The notes below the pieces were generated by a model. It was not told where the DNA came from, did no database searches, and worked only from the letters and a program-made list of their open reading frames with translations. DNA of 64,000 nucleotides from Microvirga aerilata (lineage in GTDB: Bacteria > Pseudomonadota > Alphaproteobacteria > Rhizobiales > Beijerinckiaceae): positions 97,038-161,037 of the forward strand of contig NZ_JAEQMY010000007.1 of assembly GCF_016743775.1 (NCBI RefSeq). Direction: 5' to 3'. Position numbers and translations under genes: made by a program. This document shows positions 17,500-26,508 of this stretch, in pieces; within the stretch, counting starts at the first letter, position 1; every line of letters begins with the position of its first letter.

Positions 17500-18230
17500 C
17501 CCTAGAGATCGCTGAAGTGATATCGATCGTGCGCTCTCCGGATCCATACCAACCTGGCACATGCACCATCTACCAGTGCGTGCTCGTGTCAGCGAGGACC
17601 TCCGCCGGTGTGGGCAGACGGGCACCTTTCCTGCGCGGGCGTCCGAGTGTGCCCGGCAACCGCGTTGGCGCAGACTCGTAAAGCGCTGCATCCAAGTAAT
17701 GGCCTTGATCCCGGCGCGACGCATAGCATGAGGGACCAGCAGAGCGGAAAAGCCACTGTCGGTGACCAGGACGAGGTCGCGTTTGGGGAACCAACGGCGG
17801 GGCTGCAGGGCCATCTGCCGGCCCCAGTCGAGGAGCGTCTTGTGGCGACGACCCCGCTCTTGGCAGGAGCGCACGGAGGACGCCAGCGCCGTCAGGACCG
17901 GCAGGGCCCAGACGCGCCCGGCCCTGGAATGGGTGCGAGCAGCATCAGGCTCATCCAGAGTAGGCCGCTTGGCTTGACGAAGTGCGCATCCGAGGAGCGT
18001 ACGTGATCGCGATAAATACCCTTTGCTTTGATGCGTCGGCTACGGCGACGCTCGATTGTGTCGTTAATGGCGATCACCATCGGGCCGGCCGGCACGAAGG
18101 TGTCAACGAGCAGTCCCAGGAGGATGCGTGCGCCAGCTCGTGGGCACCACGCCGCCCGGCTGAGCACCCCGATGGTAGTTCACGAAGTGCCGCTCACGGC
18201 TGAGCCCTGCGATCGAAGCAGGCTAGCTAC
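17500..18230 (-). pseudogene. Degenerate DDE transposase (IS701/IS4-like)
   Basis: Several frames on the minus strand together spell a transposase. One part has LSRAAWCPRAGARILLGLL, DDTIERRR-like NDTIERRRSRRI and HFVKPSGLLWMSLMLLAPIP (about 17900-18170). Another has RWFPKRDLVLVTDSGFSALL (about 17740-17800), and a third frame has DAALYESAPTR and KGARLPTPAEVLAD. Frameshifts separate the parts and the C-terminal third is missing. No intact terminal repeats were recognised. Confidence 0.65.
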
Positions 18231-18700
18231 GGTCCTTTGACTCGGTACCAGGGGCGCGCCGATGAGTAGAAGCTGAGGGTGCTTCTGGGAGCGGTGGACG
18301 AACAGGGGCGCAAGTGCGACGATCCGGAAAAAGCGGGCGGGCAGGTGCGGCATGGCAGGGTCTTATGGCCGGGACACTATCCACCTAGCCGCTACGCCTG
18401 CTTCGTCACCTGCCCCCACCACCCGAAAATTAGCCAACGTCGAGCTCAGGTGGGAGCTGGATTGTATAGTTTGCTATCGGCTGCGCAGCCCTCCCGGTCG
18501 AGTGATAAGGAGCCCTCGGCAGAGAATGAGGATCCAGGTGAGACAAATCAGGAAATCGAGGCCTCCTTCATCGGGTGTTGGCCCGGTCGCTTCGCCCGCG
18601 GCAGGCGTTCCCAAGGAGTCACCAGAGCGACAGCCATATAACGTGAGTGTGCCTCCCTGTTCGCGTGTAACAGACGTCTCACACATAATTGGCCATTCAC
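18231..18700. other. Decayed region without a supportable gene
   Basis: Only out-of-frame extensions of neighbouring remnants are seen. No intact gene or repeat was identified. Confidence 0.35.
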
Positions 18701-18707
18701 TACCAAG

Positions 18708-18856
18708 CATGTAGTCAACCCGCACGGGCTCAACATCGTTGCAGGTGTCATAAACATCAAGGATAGATCCCTCTGTTGACTGAAGCTGCGCGTCGTAGAA
18801 TGGGATTTTTTCCCATCAGACCCGTCGACCTTAGCTGCTTGCTGATCACTGTTGCG
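18708..18856 (-). pseudogene. Fragment of epimerase-type C-terminal beta-domain
   Basis: On the minus strand, VISKQLRSTG followed (after a shift) by SDGKK, FYDAQLQSTEGSILDVYD and VEPVRVDYM matches the end of the CBM-like domain of the epimerase at 4663-7323 (IANKQLGSTGSDAK, FYEAQINLTQGSTFEIYGT, AELVRIDNI). At least one frameshift separates the pieces. It is a relic of a second protein carrying this domain, next to the alginate-like locus. Confidence 0.6.
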
Positions 18857-18879
18857 ACGTGCAGCCTAGAGTGGCATGG

Positions 18880-19254
18880 CTATTGAGTGGTTCGGCGCAC
18901 CTTATAGACACCCGGCATTTCCTTTCGCACGCTCCATCCCATGCCACGCTGATCGACCAGCGTCATCTCTCCCGGCTTGATGGAAGAACTGTGGATGCGA
19001 TAGATCCGAGTTGGGCCGTCGAGCGGGAGCTCTGAGGGGCAGGCTTGGGATGAGCCAAAGGCGTATTGCACGCCCGACCTGAACTTGAAAATCAACCTCT
19101 CTCCATGATCCCCGCCAAGAATTTGGCAGGTATCTCCTGTTCCAGAGGCAAACCAGGCAAACCCTGTGCCTGCCAACGACTGCGCCTTAACATGCGGGGC
19201 AGCTGATGCGAAAAGAACCAAACTGAGGCTGAAGAGCGCGGACAAGTGATGCAT
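18880..19254 (-). CDS. Small secreted protein (124 aa)
   Basis: ATG at 19254 begins a signal peptide (MHHLSALFSLSLVLFASAAP). An in-frame ATG at 19269 would add five residues. The mature domain has paired cysteines (DTCQILGG, SQACPSEL) and several predicted strands (ERLIFKFRSGVQYAFG, EMTLVDQRGMGWSVR). The family is not recognised. It lies just downstream of the PL14-type gene on the same strand, so a role in the same periplasmic pathway is possible. Confidence 0.6.
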   Translation of the reverse strand: MHHLSALFSLSLVLFASAAPHVKAQSLAGTGFAWFASGTGDTCQILGGDHGERLIFKFRSGVQYAFGSSQACPSELPLDGPTRIYRIHSSSIKPGEMTLVDQRGMGWSVRKEMPGVYKVRRTTQ

Positions 19255-19427
19255 GGTAGATACGTCCATTCGAATTCGACGATAAGTGATCTAAGAAGTG
19301 TCGCGTGGGAAGATACCGCATCAGCGGTGGGCATCGCAGCTCACTCGCTGCACCAGGATAACCGTTGGGCGTGGTCAATAGGATTGATCCATAGTCTCCC
19401 TATTGACGGACGCGTGCGCCCTGCTGG

Positions 19428-20315
19428 CTACTGGGGGCTCCACTTGATTGTAAAGCCGGTAAAATCGGCGAATTGATCGGTGGGGCTGGCCCAACTGGCA
19501 TCGGCCCCACCAAAGAACGTCGAAAACAGCAGCCCGGCGATGGCAACCTCGCGATTGTCGCGCAAGCGCAGGCCGGCTTGCTCCATCACGAGAGCCTCAT
19601 CGATCCAAATCCGGACGGCATCCCCATGCTCCTCGTTAGGTGAGAGCTCAATCTCCTGCTGCACGGTAACCCAGCGCCCGACCGGAAAGGTCCACGCGCC
19701 GGCTTGGATGCTATCGCCACACCGGGCAGACCGGTCGGGGGAGTAGAGGTAGAGTTCTCCAACTCCGGACGTGCGCCACATCAGCCGCGCTGAGAAGCCA
19801 ATGCTGAGATCGCGCGCGGTGCATCCGCGAGGGGCTTGACCACCAAACAGACCGGGCAGCTTCCCCCCACGGGCAAAGTCGAAGGTCTGCGGAAAGCGCA
19901 CGCGATAGGTTAGGCAGGCACGCTCCGCCCCGGCTTTCAGGCGGTACAGGAAGCCAGCACCTCCAGAAGGATAGGAGGGATTGCCAGGATTCACGGATCC
20001 GCGCGGAAACCCCACTCGTACCACGGTTACTCCAGCGGGAGCTTCTCCTGACAGGAGGCTGATGTTCTCTCGACCCCAGACGTGGGAGAATTTGGAGCGC
20101 GCCTTGGTTTCAGGTATGAGGCTAGCCAACTCGATAGTGTCCTGATGCGCATACGAACCGCGGCAGGCCGCGCTTGCGGGCATCAGCGTCAGCATGGTGA
20201 TCGCTCCAAACAGGCCAATCGGTGATAGGTACTGGCGCGTTACGCTGCGAGGCATCTCCGCAGAGATGACATGAAGGACATGCGCCCACCTGCAGGATTT
20301 CCAGTTCGGCAGCAT
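19428..20315 (-). CDS. PL14-type polysaccharide (alginate) lyase-like protein, secreted
   Basis: After a signal sequence (hydrophobic GLFGAITMLTLMPASAA), the 295-residue protein shows the PL14/alginate-lyase core. The motifs are VRVGFPRGSVNPG, GGAGFLYRL, LTYRVRFPQTFDFARGGKLPGLFGG, FSARLMWR, GELYLYSPD and a C-terminal FSTFFGGADASWASP (quoted in short pieces). By family it cleaves uronic-acid polymers such as alginate by beta-elimination. It lies downstream of alg8 and alg44 on the same strand, where Pseudomonas carries an AlgL lyase. It may trim stray polymer in the periplasm. The start could also be ATG 20255. Confidence 0.8.
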   Translation of the reverse strand: MLPNWKSCRWAHVLHVISAEMPRSVTRQYLSPIGLFGAITMLTLMPASAACRGSYAHQDTIELASLIPETKARSKFSHVWGRENISLLSGEAPAGVTVVRVGFPRGSVNPGNPSYPSGGAGFLYRLKAGAERACLTYRVRFPQTFDFARGGKLPGLFGGQAPRGCTARDLSIGFSARLMWRTSGVGELYLYSPDRSARCGDSIQAGAWTFPVGRWVTVQQEIELSPNEEHGDAVRIWIDEALVMEQAGLRLRDNREVAIAGLLFSTFFGGADASWASPTDQFADFTGFTIKWSPQ

Positions 20316-20371
20316 CGTGACGATTCCTCTTCAGGCTAGTATCGAGAGTGGGAAGGGCAGGGGAAGGCGTG

Positions 20372-22012
20372 TTATCCTGCGGCATAGAGGATGAGGGTCA
20401 TTAGAACCAGCACGATGACAACCGAGCCGAGCAGTGCCGACGACAAGTCTCTCAAAGCTGCGGCCGCATCATCCGAGCCAGCGCTAACCTTCTGCCGCGT
20501 CCATCGCTGCCTATGAGGCTGAAAGCTCACCCGGATTTTGATCAGGGATCCAACCACCTGCCCATAGTACAGGATGAAGGGGAAGAGAGGATGAAATCGT
20601 CCGCTGGTCAGGCCGAGCGCCAGACAAATCAATCCCCGGCTGACAAGTACCCACAGCAGGTATGAACAGAAGATGGTAGCGCCGTAACTGAACGACAACA
20701 CAATCGCTGACATAGGGCCGATCAGGGCCGTCCACATCGACAGACGCTGGTCGACGAAGCAGAGCCAGGGAAACATTCCACAATGCTTGGGACCGAGGGC
20801 GATTGCCCGGCCGTTCGATCGAACCATGTTGCCGTACCAGCGGGTCATCAATGCAGTAGTCGCACTCAACACGTTCCCAGCGGGCAACTCTTCAACGGGG
20901 TGGATCACGGCGTCGGGGATGTACAGCATATTCCAGCCCCGGCGCAGCACGGCATACCAGGAGCTCTTGTCATCGCCCGTCAGCATCTTGATCTGCCCGA
21001 GACGCCAATGCCGGATCGAGTCATGTTCGATCGCCAGGATAAAGTCCGCTGAGGTAGCGATCTCTGCACGGAAGACTGAAAAGCGCCCGGTTAGCACGAG
21101 GAGTTTCCGGGACAAGCTAAGCGAGCACATGTAGCTATGCCGCTGCGCCATACGCAGGCGGTACCACTCCCGCACGAGTCCAGTGCCTTTCACCCAAGGC
21201 ACATTCTCCGTGGTCACTGCGCCGACATCGGCCTGGGACGCCAGGACCATGCAGGCTCGTGCCAGGGAACCCTGGCCCAAGATGCTGTCGCCGTCCATGA
21301 GAATGGTCATGGAGCCGCGCGGGGGATGCTGCTTTCTCATAAGGCGCAGAGCCTCACCCATGGCATGCCGCTTCCCCTTACCGGCCTGGGGGATGACAAT
21401 CACTGAGGTTCCGGGCGGAAGGTCCCGCGCCTGGTGCACCAGATCGGTAATCAGCGCAGCATCGGCCGGATCCGTAATGCATGCCAGCACGGTTGCTGGG
21501 ACCCCAAACGAGGCGACTTCTGCCAGAACGCGCCGGTAGACCGCATGATTTAGCACCGCTGCAATCCGGTAGCTGGTGATCACGAAGAACAGCTGCGGCG
21601 GTTTCGATGCCCTGCCAGCCTGTGCCCGGATCCGCGGGAAGACCAAGTGCCTATAGAGGAGCGCGCGCGCCATATGCATGGCGGCCCACGACCAGCGCCA
21701 GAACCCGATGATCCCGAATCCGAGGAGCCAGATCTTCGTTACAGGGACAGTGTAATGGTGAGACAGAGAGAGCAAAACGATAAAGGTCACCCCATACATC
21801 ACCCAACCAAAAGTCAGCGCTGCACGCGAGGAGTGCTCAAGGTGCTCACGGCCAACTGGAGGCCGGGTACTATGCGTCTGGACGGGTTCAACCGATGGCC
21901 CGGTCACCGAAATCCCTCCTGGTTTGGAAACGCTGTCTCCAATGTTTGGATAATGGGCTGCTTCGTCCGGGAGACGTTCTCCTGAACGGGCAGCCGCAGA
22001 TTGCCCCGTCAT
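20372..22012 (-). CDS. alg8: Alg8-like mannuronan synthase (GT2 glycosyltransferase)
   Basis: The 546-residue membrane glycosyltransferase aligns in my recollection with Pseudomonas Alg8 along its length. It has two N-terminal TM segments, the FFVITSYRI region, a GTGKR-like QAGKGKRHAMGEAL, the acceptor motif MDGDSILGQG, MAQRHSYMCSLSLSRK, LTGRFSVFRAE, a TGDDKSSWY loop and RWYGNMVRSNGRA. C-terminal TM segments follow, including LFPFILYYGQVVGSLIK. By family it polymerises GDP-mannuronate at the inner membrane. Its start overlaps the alg44 stop by four bases (ATGA), so the two are translationally coupled. Confidence 0.88.
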   Translation of the reverse strand: MTGQSAAARSGERLPDEAAHYPNIGDSVSKPGGISVTGPSVEPVQTHSTRPPVGREHLEHSSRAALTFGWVMYGVTFIVLLSLSHHYTVPVTKIWLLGFGIIGFWRWSWAAMHMARALLYRHLVFPRIRAQAGRASKPPQLFFVITSYRIAAVLNHAVYRRVLAEVASFGVPATVLACITDPADAALITDLVHQARDLPPGTSVIVIPQAGKGKRHAMGEALRLMRKQHPPRGSMTILMDGDSILGQGSLARACMVLASQADVGAVTTENVPWVKGTGLVREWYRLRMAQRHSYMCSLSLSRKLLVLTGRFSVFRAEIATSADFILAIEHDSIRHWRLGQIKMLTGDDKSSWYAVLRRGWNMLYIPDAVIHPVEELPAGNVLSATTALMTRWYGNMVRSNGRAIALGPKHCGMFPWLCFVDQRLSMWTALIGPMSAIVLSFSYGATIFCSYLLWVLVSRGLICLALGLTSGRFHPLFPFILYYGQVVGSLIKIRVSFQPHRQRWTRQKVSAGSDDAAAALRDLSSALLGSVVIVLVLMTLILYAAG

Positions 22013-24660
22013 TGGGCTGACGCGTCCAGCACCCCGGGGGACGTCGGCTCAGGCTTGAGCAACGAGGCGAGGGAATCCACCAGAGTCAGGCCAGTGCGAA
22101 GGGCGGGCTGAAACCGTACGCGCGCCGGAGTCCCGGGTGCCGGTAACGGCTGACCCGCCACCTCGATTGTCACAAGTGCGAAGTGCCCCGCTTGTAACAG
22201 GGTGGATGGGAGCCCAATTCGGCGCTTTGCAGGGAGATCATAGCTGATGCCAGTCACACGACCTCCCGCCGGTGCCGATGAGGATCCCAGGCTGACTTCG
22301 ACCGGATCATCCATGGCGATTGCTTGCACTTGGTCCGGCCGGAGAAGTGCATCGACCTGCCAGGCTCCGGATTCGGCGGATCCGCGGGCAGGCGTGAGGT
22401 GGGCGAGCGGCGTGCCCCGCTCGATAAATTCTCCCTCGCGAGAGGCTGCATGCAGGACGCAGTCACAGGAACTGCGAATAGGGGTGCTGGCGGACGCCTC
22501 AGACAAGGCGCGTTCGAGGGTGTCAATTTCACCGGAGGTTTGCCGGATGTCACGTTCAAGGTCCGCCGGAGAGCGCTCGGCTGTTCGTCCCGCTGCTGGG
22601 AAGAAGCCGAGTTCAGCGCCGTGCAACCTTTCGGCGGCCAGCGTCTCTGCGGTTTCGGCTTGCACAAGCAGGTGCTCTAGACGAGCCAAGCGGGCCTCTT
22701 CTGCGGCAACCTGTGCCGAGTTGACCTTGCCGCGTTTGAGATCAGCTCTGACAGCTTCCAGGCTCTTGCGCTGACCCGAGATCTGACTGAGGAGCCAGCG
22801 GTGCTCGACTTGGGCGCGGTCCCGTTCAGCACCCAGCGTCCTGGTGACGTTCTCATGGGCGGCCTTGGCTCTCACAAGGGCTGCCGTGTGTCCTTCGAGG
22901 CGCATCTTCAAGGTAGACAATTGCATCTGCCATTCGGCCTGCGCCTTTGGGGGGCTCAGCGGGACGAGGTTTCCGATTTCATCATGAACCCTGAGGTGCG
23001 ACCCAGGCGAGGCTCGCTCCCGGTAATAACCACTCACAGGAGCTTGGACCAGTATGGCTTCGCTGGCGACGGCCGCATGCTCAGGAACGATTGATACCCA
23101 GCGATCATAGAGCAGGCCCCCAAGCCACCAGGCCATCGCGCCGCCGGCGGCGAGGGCTGCACTGTAGCGGATTACTAGGCCTAAGCGACGCAGGCCCCGA
23201 AGCGCGCTGCTGGGCAAGGTGAGCGCCGAACTGTGCCCGTCAGGCGTGATGATGGATTCGAGAGCCAGGAGATCGCCCGATGCCCACCTATCCGTGATTG
23301 TTTGGAAAACCCGCGCGGTATCCATGTTCAGATCAAGAAACTGGAACGCGGTCGCGCGGTTCGATACGTCCCATCGCACAGCAACCAAGTGGGCCGGAAC
23401 CCTGACCTCATGGGTGGCGAAGGCGAACGACATGGCAGCCTTGAAGACTTCGCCCTCCGAGGCCGAGAGGCTCGGGCCTGCAAGTCCGATGCCTCCGAGG
23501 CTCAGGTTGGTGCCAGGATAGCGTGAGCCTGCGATCTCCACGGTAAAAGGCACATCGAAGCGAGGGTGAACGCGCTTCCCGCTCGGGCTGTAGATGCGAA
23601 CGGGCGCGCTGGACTGGCTGCCCCGATGCACACTCAAGGACGTGGGCCGGTTCATATCAGCCGGCTCAGAAGCGTTGAAAGGACCGAGCCCAGCCGGGGA
23701 TCGGTCCTCAGGGGAGGTTATCCGGGTGATATGAGAGTGGGGCAGTGGCTCATCGAGCTGAGAGAGCTGATCATCGGGGGAGGGCACGGGACGTGGCGCC
23801 TCGTGCGAGCCTATGGGCGGAAGGGCAGAGGAGATCTCCAGGATGGCCCGTTGACCAGATTGCTCTTCCTCATTGCATACCGCAGAGATCTCCGGCGGAC
23901 GGGGCGGTGGCGCCGGAATTGCTATATCTGGGGAAACGGAGGGCACCGACGAGGTAAGTGGGGCAGGCGGGCTGATCGGATCTTGAGGGTCGATGCGATC
24001 AGCACTCAGGCGGTCTCCCAGATTCAAGGTTTGTGGCGGATGGACGGATGAGCCTCGCGGTTCAGCACCGAGCACCGATTGGGTTGATGATCCGACCGCG
24101 CTAGCGCGGGACAGGGGCACAACGATTGGCCGTTCAGACTTGCTGGAACGAGGAGCCACTTGTGCCGTACTAAGGGGGACTGTCTGATCCCGGCGTTGGG
24201 AAGAAGCGAACGGCGTTCCTGAGAACACCTGAACGTCATCCTCTCGCGACTGATTGAAGAGCTGTTGCGAAGCTTTTGCGAGTTGCAGGGGCGGAATGAT
24301 TTCGGGTGAAGCGGGGTTGAGGGCGGCAATACGCTCCGAGGCCTCCCGCAGAAGGTCATCAATTCCCATCTGCCGCGCGCCACCCCATCGCGACAATTCC
24401 CGCAGGCGGTGCACAAGCCTGCTTGCATAGGCTGGATCCGATCGACTGCCGAGCGCTGGAACCTTGCTCAGCGTTCCTAGACTTGAGGAGCTCACCGCGT
24501 CGCCGCTCACGCCTGCATCAGTCTGGTCGGTCTGCAGCGCAAGGATCACGCGCTTGGCTTCCTGCAGTGCATCACTGAAGTTCGGGCCTGCGCGAGCGGC
24601 CAGCGTGACGTAGTCTTCAAGGCGCCGGCACAGATCATCAGCGTGGGGGCCGCTGCGCAT
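22009..24660 (-). CDS. alg44: Alg44-like co-polymerase: long N-terminal extension, PilZ domain, TM segment, HlyD-like domain
   Basis: The 883-residue protein has a PilZ domain at about 361-465 with both c-di-GMP motifs, R363-VHP-R367 and N385-LSLGG. One TM helix (about 497-520, SAALAAGGAMAWWLGGLLYD) follows, then a HlyD-type periplasmic adaptor with a long coiled coil (about 580-700) and a barrel region. This is the Alg44 order. Pseudomonas Alg44 is about 390 residues, so the first 360 residues are extra. They hold two related helical repeats (about 10-43 and 82-115), then a Pro/Ser-rich disordered stretch. Alg44 is the c-di-GMP receptor that switches on Alg8. The gene is first in the transcript. 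Confidence 0.88.
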   Translation of the reverse strand: MRSGPHADDLCRRLEDYVTLAARAGPNFSDALQEAKRVILALQTDQTDAGVSGDAVSSSSLGTLSKVPALGSRSDPAYASRLVHRLRELSRWGGARQMGIDDLLREASERIAALNPASPEIIPPLQLAKASQQLFNQSREDDVQVFSGTPFASSQRRDQTVPLSTAQVAPRSSKSERPIVVPLSRASAVGSSTQSVLGAEPRGSSVHPPQTLNLGDRLSADRIDPQDPISPPAPLTSSVPSVSPDIAIPAPPPRPPEISAVCNEEEQSGQRAILEISSALPPIGSHEAPRPVPSPDDQLSQLDEPLPHSHITRITSPEDRSPAGLGPFNASEPADMNRPTSLSVHRGSQSSAPVRIYSPSGKRVHPRFDVPFTVEIAGSRYPGTNLSLGGIGLAGPSLSASEGEVFKAAMSFAFATHEVRVPAHLVAVRWDVSNRATAFQFLDLNMDTARVFQTITDRWASGDLLALESIITPDGHSSALTLPSSALRGLRRLGLVIRYSAALAAGGAMAWWLGGLLYDRWVSIVPEHAAVASEAILVQAPVSGYYRERASPGSHLRVHDEIGNLVPLSPPKAQAEWQMQLSTLKMRLEGHTAALVRAKAAHENVTRTLGAERDRAQVEHRWLLSQISGQRKSLEAVRADLKRGKVNSAQVAAEEARLARLEHLLVQAETAETLAAERLHGAELGFFPAAGRTAERSPADLERDIRQTSGEIDTLERALSEASASTPIRSSCDCVLHAASREGEFIERGTPLAHLTPARGSAESGAWQVDALLRPDQVQAIAMDDPVEVSLGSSSAPAGGRVTGISYDLPAKRRIGLPSTLLQAGHFALVTIEVAGQPLPAPGTPARVRFQPALRTGLTLVDSLASLLKPEPTSPGVLDASAQ

Positions 24661-24789
24661 CGTAGGATTCCATTGACAACTCGGCTCGTTGCTAGCGGGG
24701 CAAAGGCTCGCGCGCCAGCTGGATCTGATGTTATGGTTACGATAGCAGCGCAGCCCTGCAGGACGTCGCGGTGAAAATTCCGCGAATGG
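24661..24789. other. Upstream region of the alg44-alg8 operon
   Basis: This short stretch between the alg44 start and the IS remnant must contain the operon's promoter on the minus strand, or the promoter lies inside the IS relic. No clear -35/-10 pair was recognised. Confidence 0.3.
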
Positions 24790-24966
24790 ACAGATACCAA
24801 CCGGCGGCTGGCGAAGGACTACGGACGCTTGGCGTAGACCGGCGAGATGCTGCTCTATCTCGCCATGAGCGGCATCCTGCTGCGCCGTCTCACGCGAAAG
24901 GAAAGATAATTGCTCACCAGCCTCTCAGCTCAAAAAGGGTAAGATAGTTGCTCGTAAGCCTCTAAG
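24790..24966 (+). mobile_element. Remnant of IS5-group transposase C-terminus plus 25-bp direct repeat
   Basis: The plus strand encodes TNRRLAKDYGRLA, then a TAG, then TGEMLLYLAMSGILLRRLTRK and a stop. This resembles the C-terminus of IS5/IS427-type transposases (RLAKDYE-x-x-x-x-SEA-x-x-x-x-AM-x-x-x-LRRL). Just after it a 25-bp segment (AGATAATTGCTCACCAGCCT...) is repeated imperfectly at 24904-24928 and 24942-24966, possibly the IS end. Confidence 0.5.
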
Positions 24967-25113
24967 GGGTGTTTGGCGGTCCCGGCCTAATGCGCAACTC
25001 AAAGGCTCCGAATCGGCGCATGCCTTGCCTCCTCGTAGCTTCGGTCCCGTGCCTGTTGCGAACCGTTTCCGGATCGGTCAGAGGGGGGCGTGTAGCGGTG
25101 CTAGAGAGTGCGC

Positions 25114-25344
25114 CTAGCCAGGCACCTTTAGAGAGACAGCGAGCGCACGGTTCTTGATGCTGGAAGCCCTGTGCTCATGGCTTGTCTGCCGAAGCATGTC
25201 AGCAAGCTCATGTTGTCCTTGTTGCTTTAGTTCGCCGGCCAACAGAGCCAGCTGCGAGGCTAGGTCATCCTGTGCCTGGGCTGCATTCTCCAGAGCGGCC
25301 TTGTAGGCCAGGGTCGCTCGTCTCACGTCAGGAGGGGCTCGCAT
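25114..25344 (-). CDS. Small helical protein (76 aa), paralogue of 63809-63952
   Basis: The ATG at 25344 is chosen because from there the protein (MRAPPDVRRATLAYKAALEN...) aligns with 63809-63952 (MRDPAEMRRAVLDYKTALEN...), including AQAQDDLASQLALLAGEL. The whole chain is predicted helical, and a coiled coil is likely. It has about 27 more C-terminal residues than its paralogue. Function unknown. Confidence 0.6.
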   Translation of the reverse strand: MRAPPDVRRATLAYKAALENAAQAQDDLASQLALLAGELKQQGQHELADMLRQTSHEHRASSIKNRALAVSLKVPG

Positions 25345-25639
25345 GTCGAGGTCTCTACCACTGGGCAAAGGTAAAGTAGATCGAAAATAGCATGGAGCCT
25401 CACTTTCAGCCGAGCGCCAGCGACCTATAACGCATACGTTTCCTCTTACTTGTGCAGTTTGGTGGCGTTTATGGACGATGATGAGACCGTTTTGACCGTT
25501 CGTGAAGTAACACCCGTCAATGATGCTATGGCTTCCATGTGTCGATGGGGCAGCCTGCTGGTTGGGATTAGCCTTCTTGCCTATGTCGCCATGCTTGTCT
25601 GACAAAAGCCATCCACAGGGCGGCACAGTCGCTGTCACT

Positions 25640-25752
25640 GTGGCTCGGAATAACGGGCTGTTTACCCTCCCTAGCTATACACAAGGCACGCTACGTTACG
25701 TACTAGGCCCTATATGGAGCCCCGTTCGGCTCTATCCTGAACGGGGCTCCAC
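25640..25752 (+). repeat. Intergenic repeat R1 with 12-bp hairpin
   Basis: The segment contains AACGGGCTGTTTACCCTCCC, GCTATACACAAGGCA and GTACTAGGCC, then a perfect 12-bp stem (25716-25727 / 25739-25750, GGAGCCCCGTTC). It resembles R2 at 26808-26920 in the same orientation. The stem also lies just past the stop of the minus-strand LuxR-type gene, so it may terminate that gene. A plus-strand small RNA is possible. Confidence 0.5.
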
Positions 25753-25773
25753 CGGAGGTGGACAGGCACCTCA

Positions 25774-26508
25774 TTACTCAGCGGCAATGAACCTATCATT
25801 TGCGGCGAGGCTCATGTGTTGCCGCGCCCACATGGCTGCCTGGGTGCGGTTCGCCGCTCTCACCTTGCGCAGAATGGCTTTGAGGTGAACTTTGATCGTG
25901 GCCTCAGCGAGCCCAAGCTCCCGCGCAATGTGCTTATTGGAGGCGCCCTGTGTCAGGTGGCGCAGGATCTGGGCCTCCCGTGGCGACAGCATGCTGGCAA
26001 CCGCTGTAGCCGCAGGGCCAACGACGATAGCTCCGTCAGGACGAGCCTGCTGGAGGCGGAAGGCTTCATCAGCCAGGCTGAGGGTGAAAGCAGGCGCGAT
26101 GTAAGTTTCACCCAGCATCACCAGCTCAAGCGCCTTGATCAGAGGCTCGCGACCTAGGGCTGTCGAGCAAAGCCCGTCCAGGCCTGCTTGGAAGGCTTGC
26201 ATCATGGCTGCGGGTTCGATGCGCTCGGTCAGGAGAACCACACGGGCGGAAGGCCATTGCGCCTTCAGTCCCTCAACTGTCTCGGAAAGGCCATCAGCCG
26301 CTTGATCTGCGTGAATGAGACAGAGGATTGGCAGCTCTGACGGGTGTTCGAGCGTATCGTCTGAGATGACGAAGTGTGTTCCTGAGAGAAGATGGCTGAT
26401 GCCGCTGCGGATGAGCGTATTCTGGCAGATCAGAACGGTTGTCACATACGACGATGCATTCTGAGCAATCGGAAGGATTTGCTCATTGTAAATGACGTCA
26501 TGGTTCAT
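25774..26508 (-). CDS. LuxR/NarL-type regulator with degenerate receiver domain
   Basis: The C-terminal domain (about residues 172-232) is a LuxR helix-turn-helix (LSPREAQILRHLTQGASNKHIARELGLAEATIKVHLKAILRK, seen as consecutive short motifs). The N-terminal 140 residues follow the receiver fold. However, the acidic pair after strand 1 is replaced (VLICQN) and the phospho-acceptor Asp at the end of strand 3 is missing (LCLIHADQ). Phosphorylation-dependent control is therefore unlikely. No histidine kinase lies nearby. Targets are unknown; it is flanked by direct repeats R1 and R2. Confidence 0.8.
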   Translation of the reverse strand: MNHDVIYNEQILPIAQNASSYVTTVLICQNTLIRSGISHLLSGTHFVISDDTLEHPSELPILCLIHADQAADGLSETVEGLKAQWPSARVVLLTERIEPAAMMQAFQAGLDGLCSTALGREPLIKALELVMLGETYIAPAFTLSLADEAFRLQQARPDGAIVVGPAATAVASMLSPREAQILRHLTQGASNKHIARELGLAEATIKVHLKAILRKVRAANRTQAAMWARQHMSLAANDRFIAAE

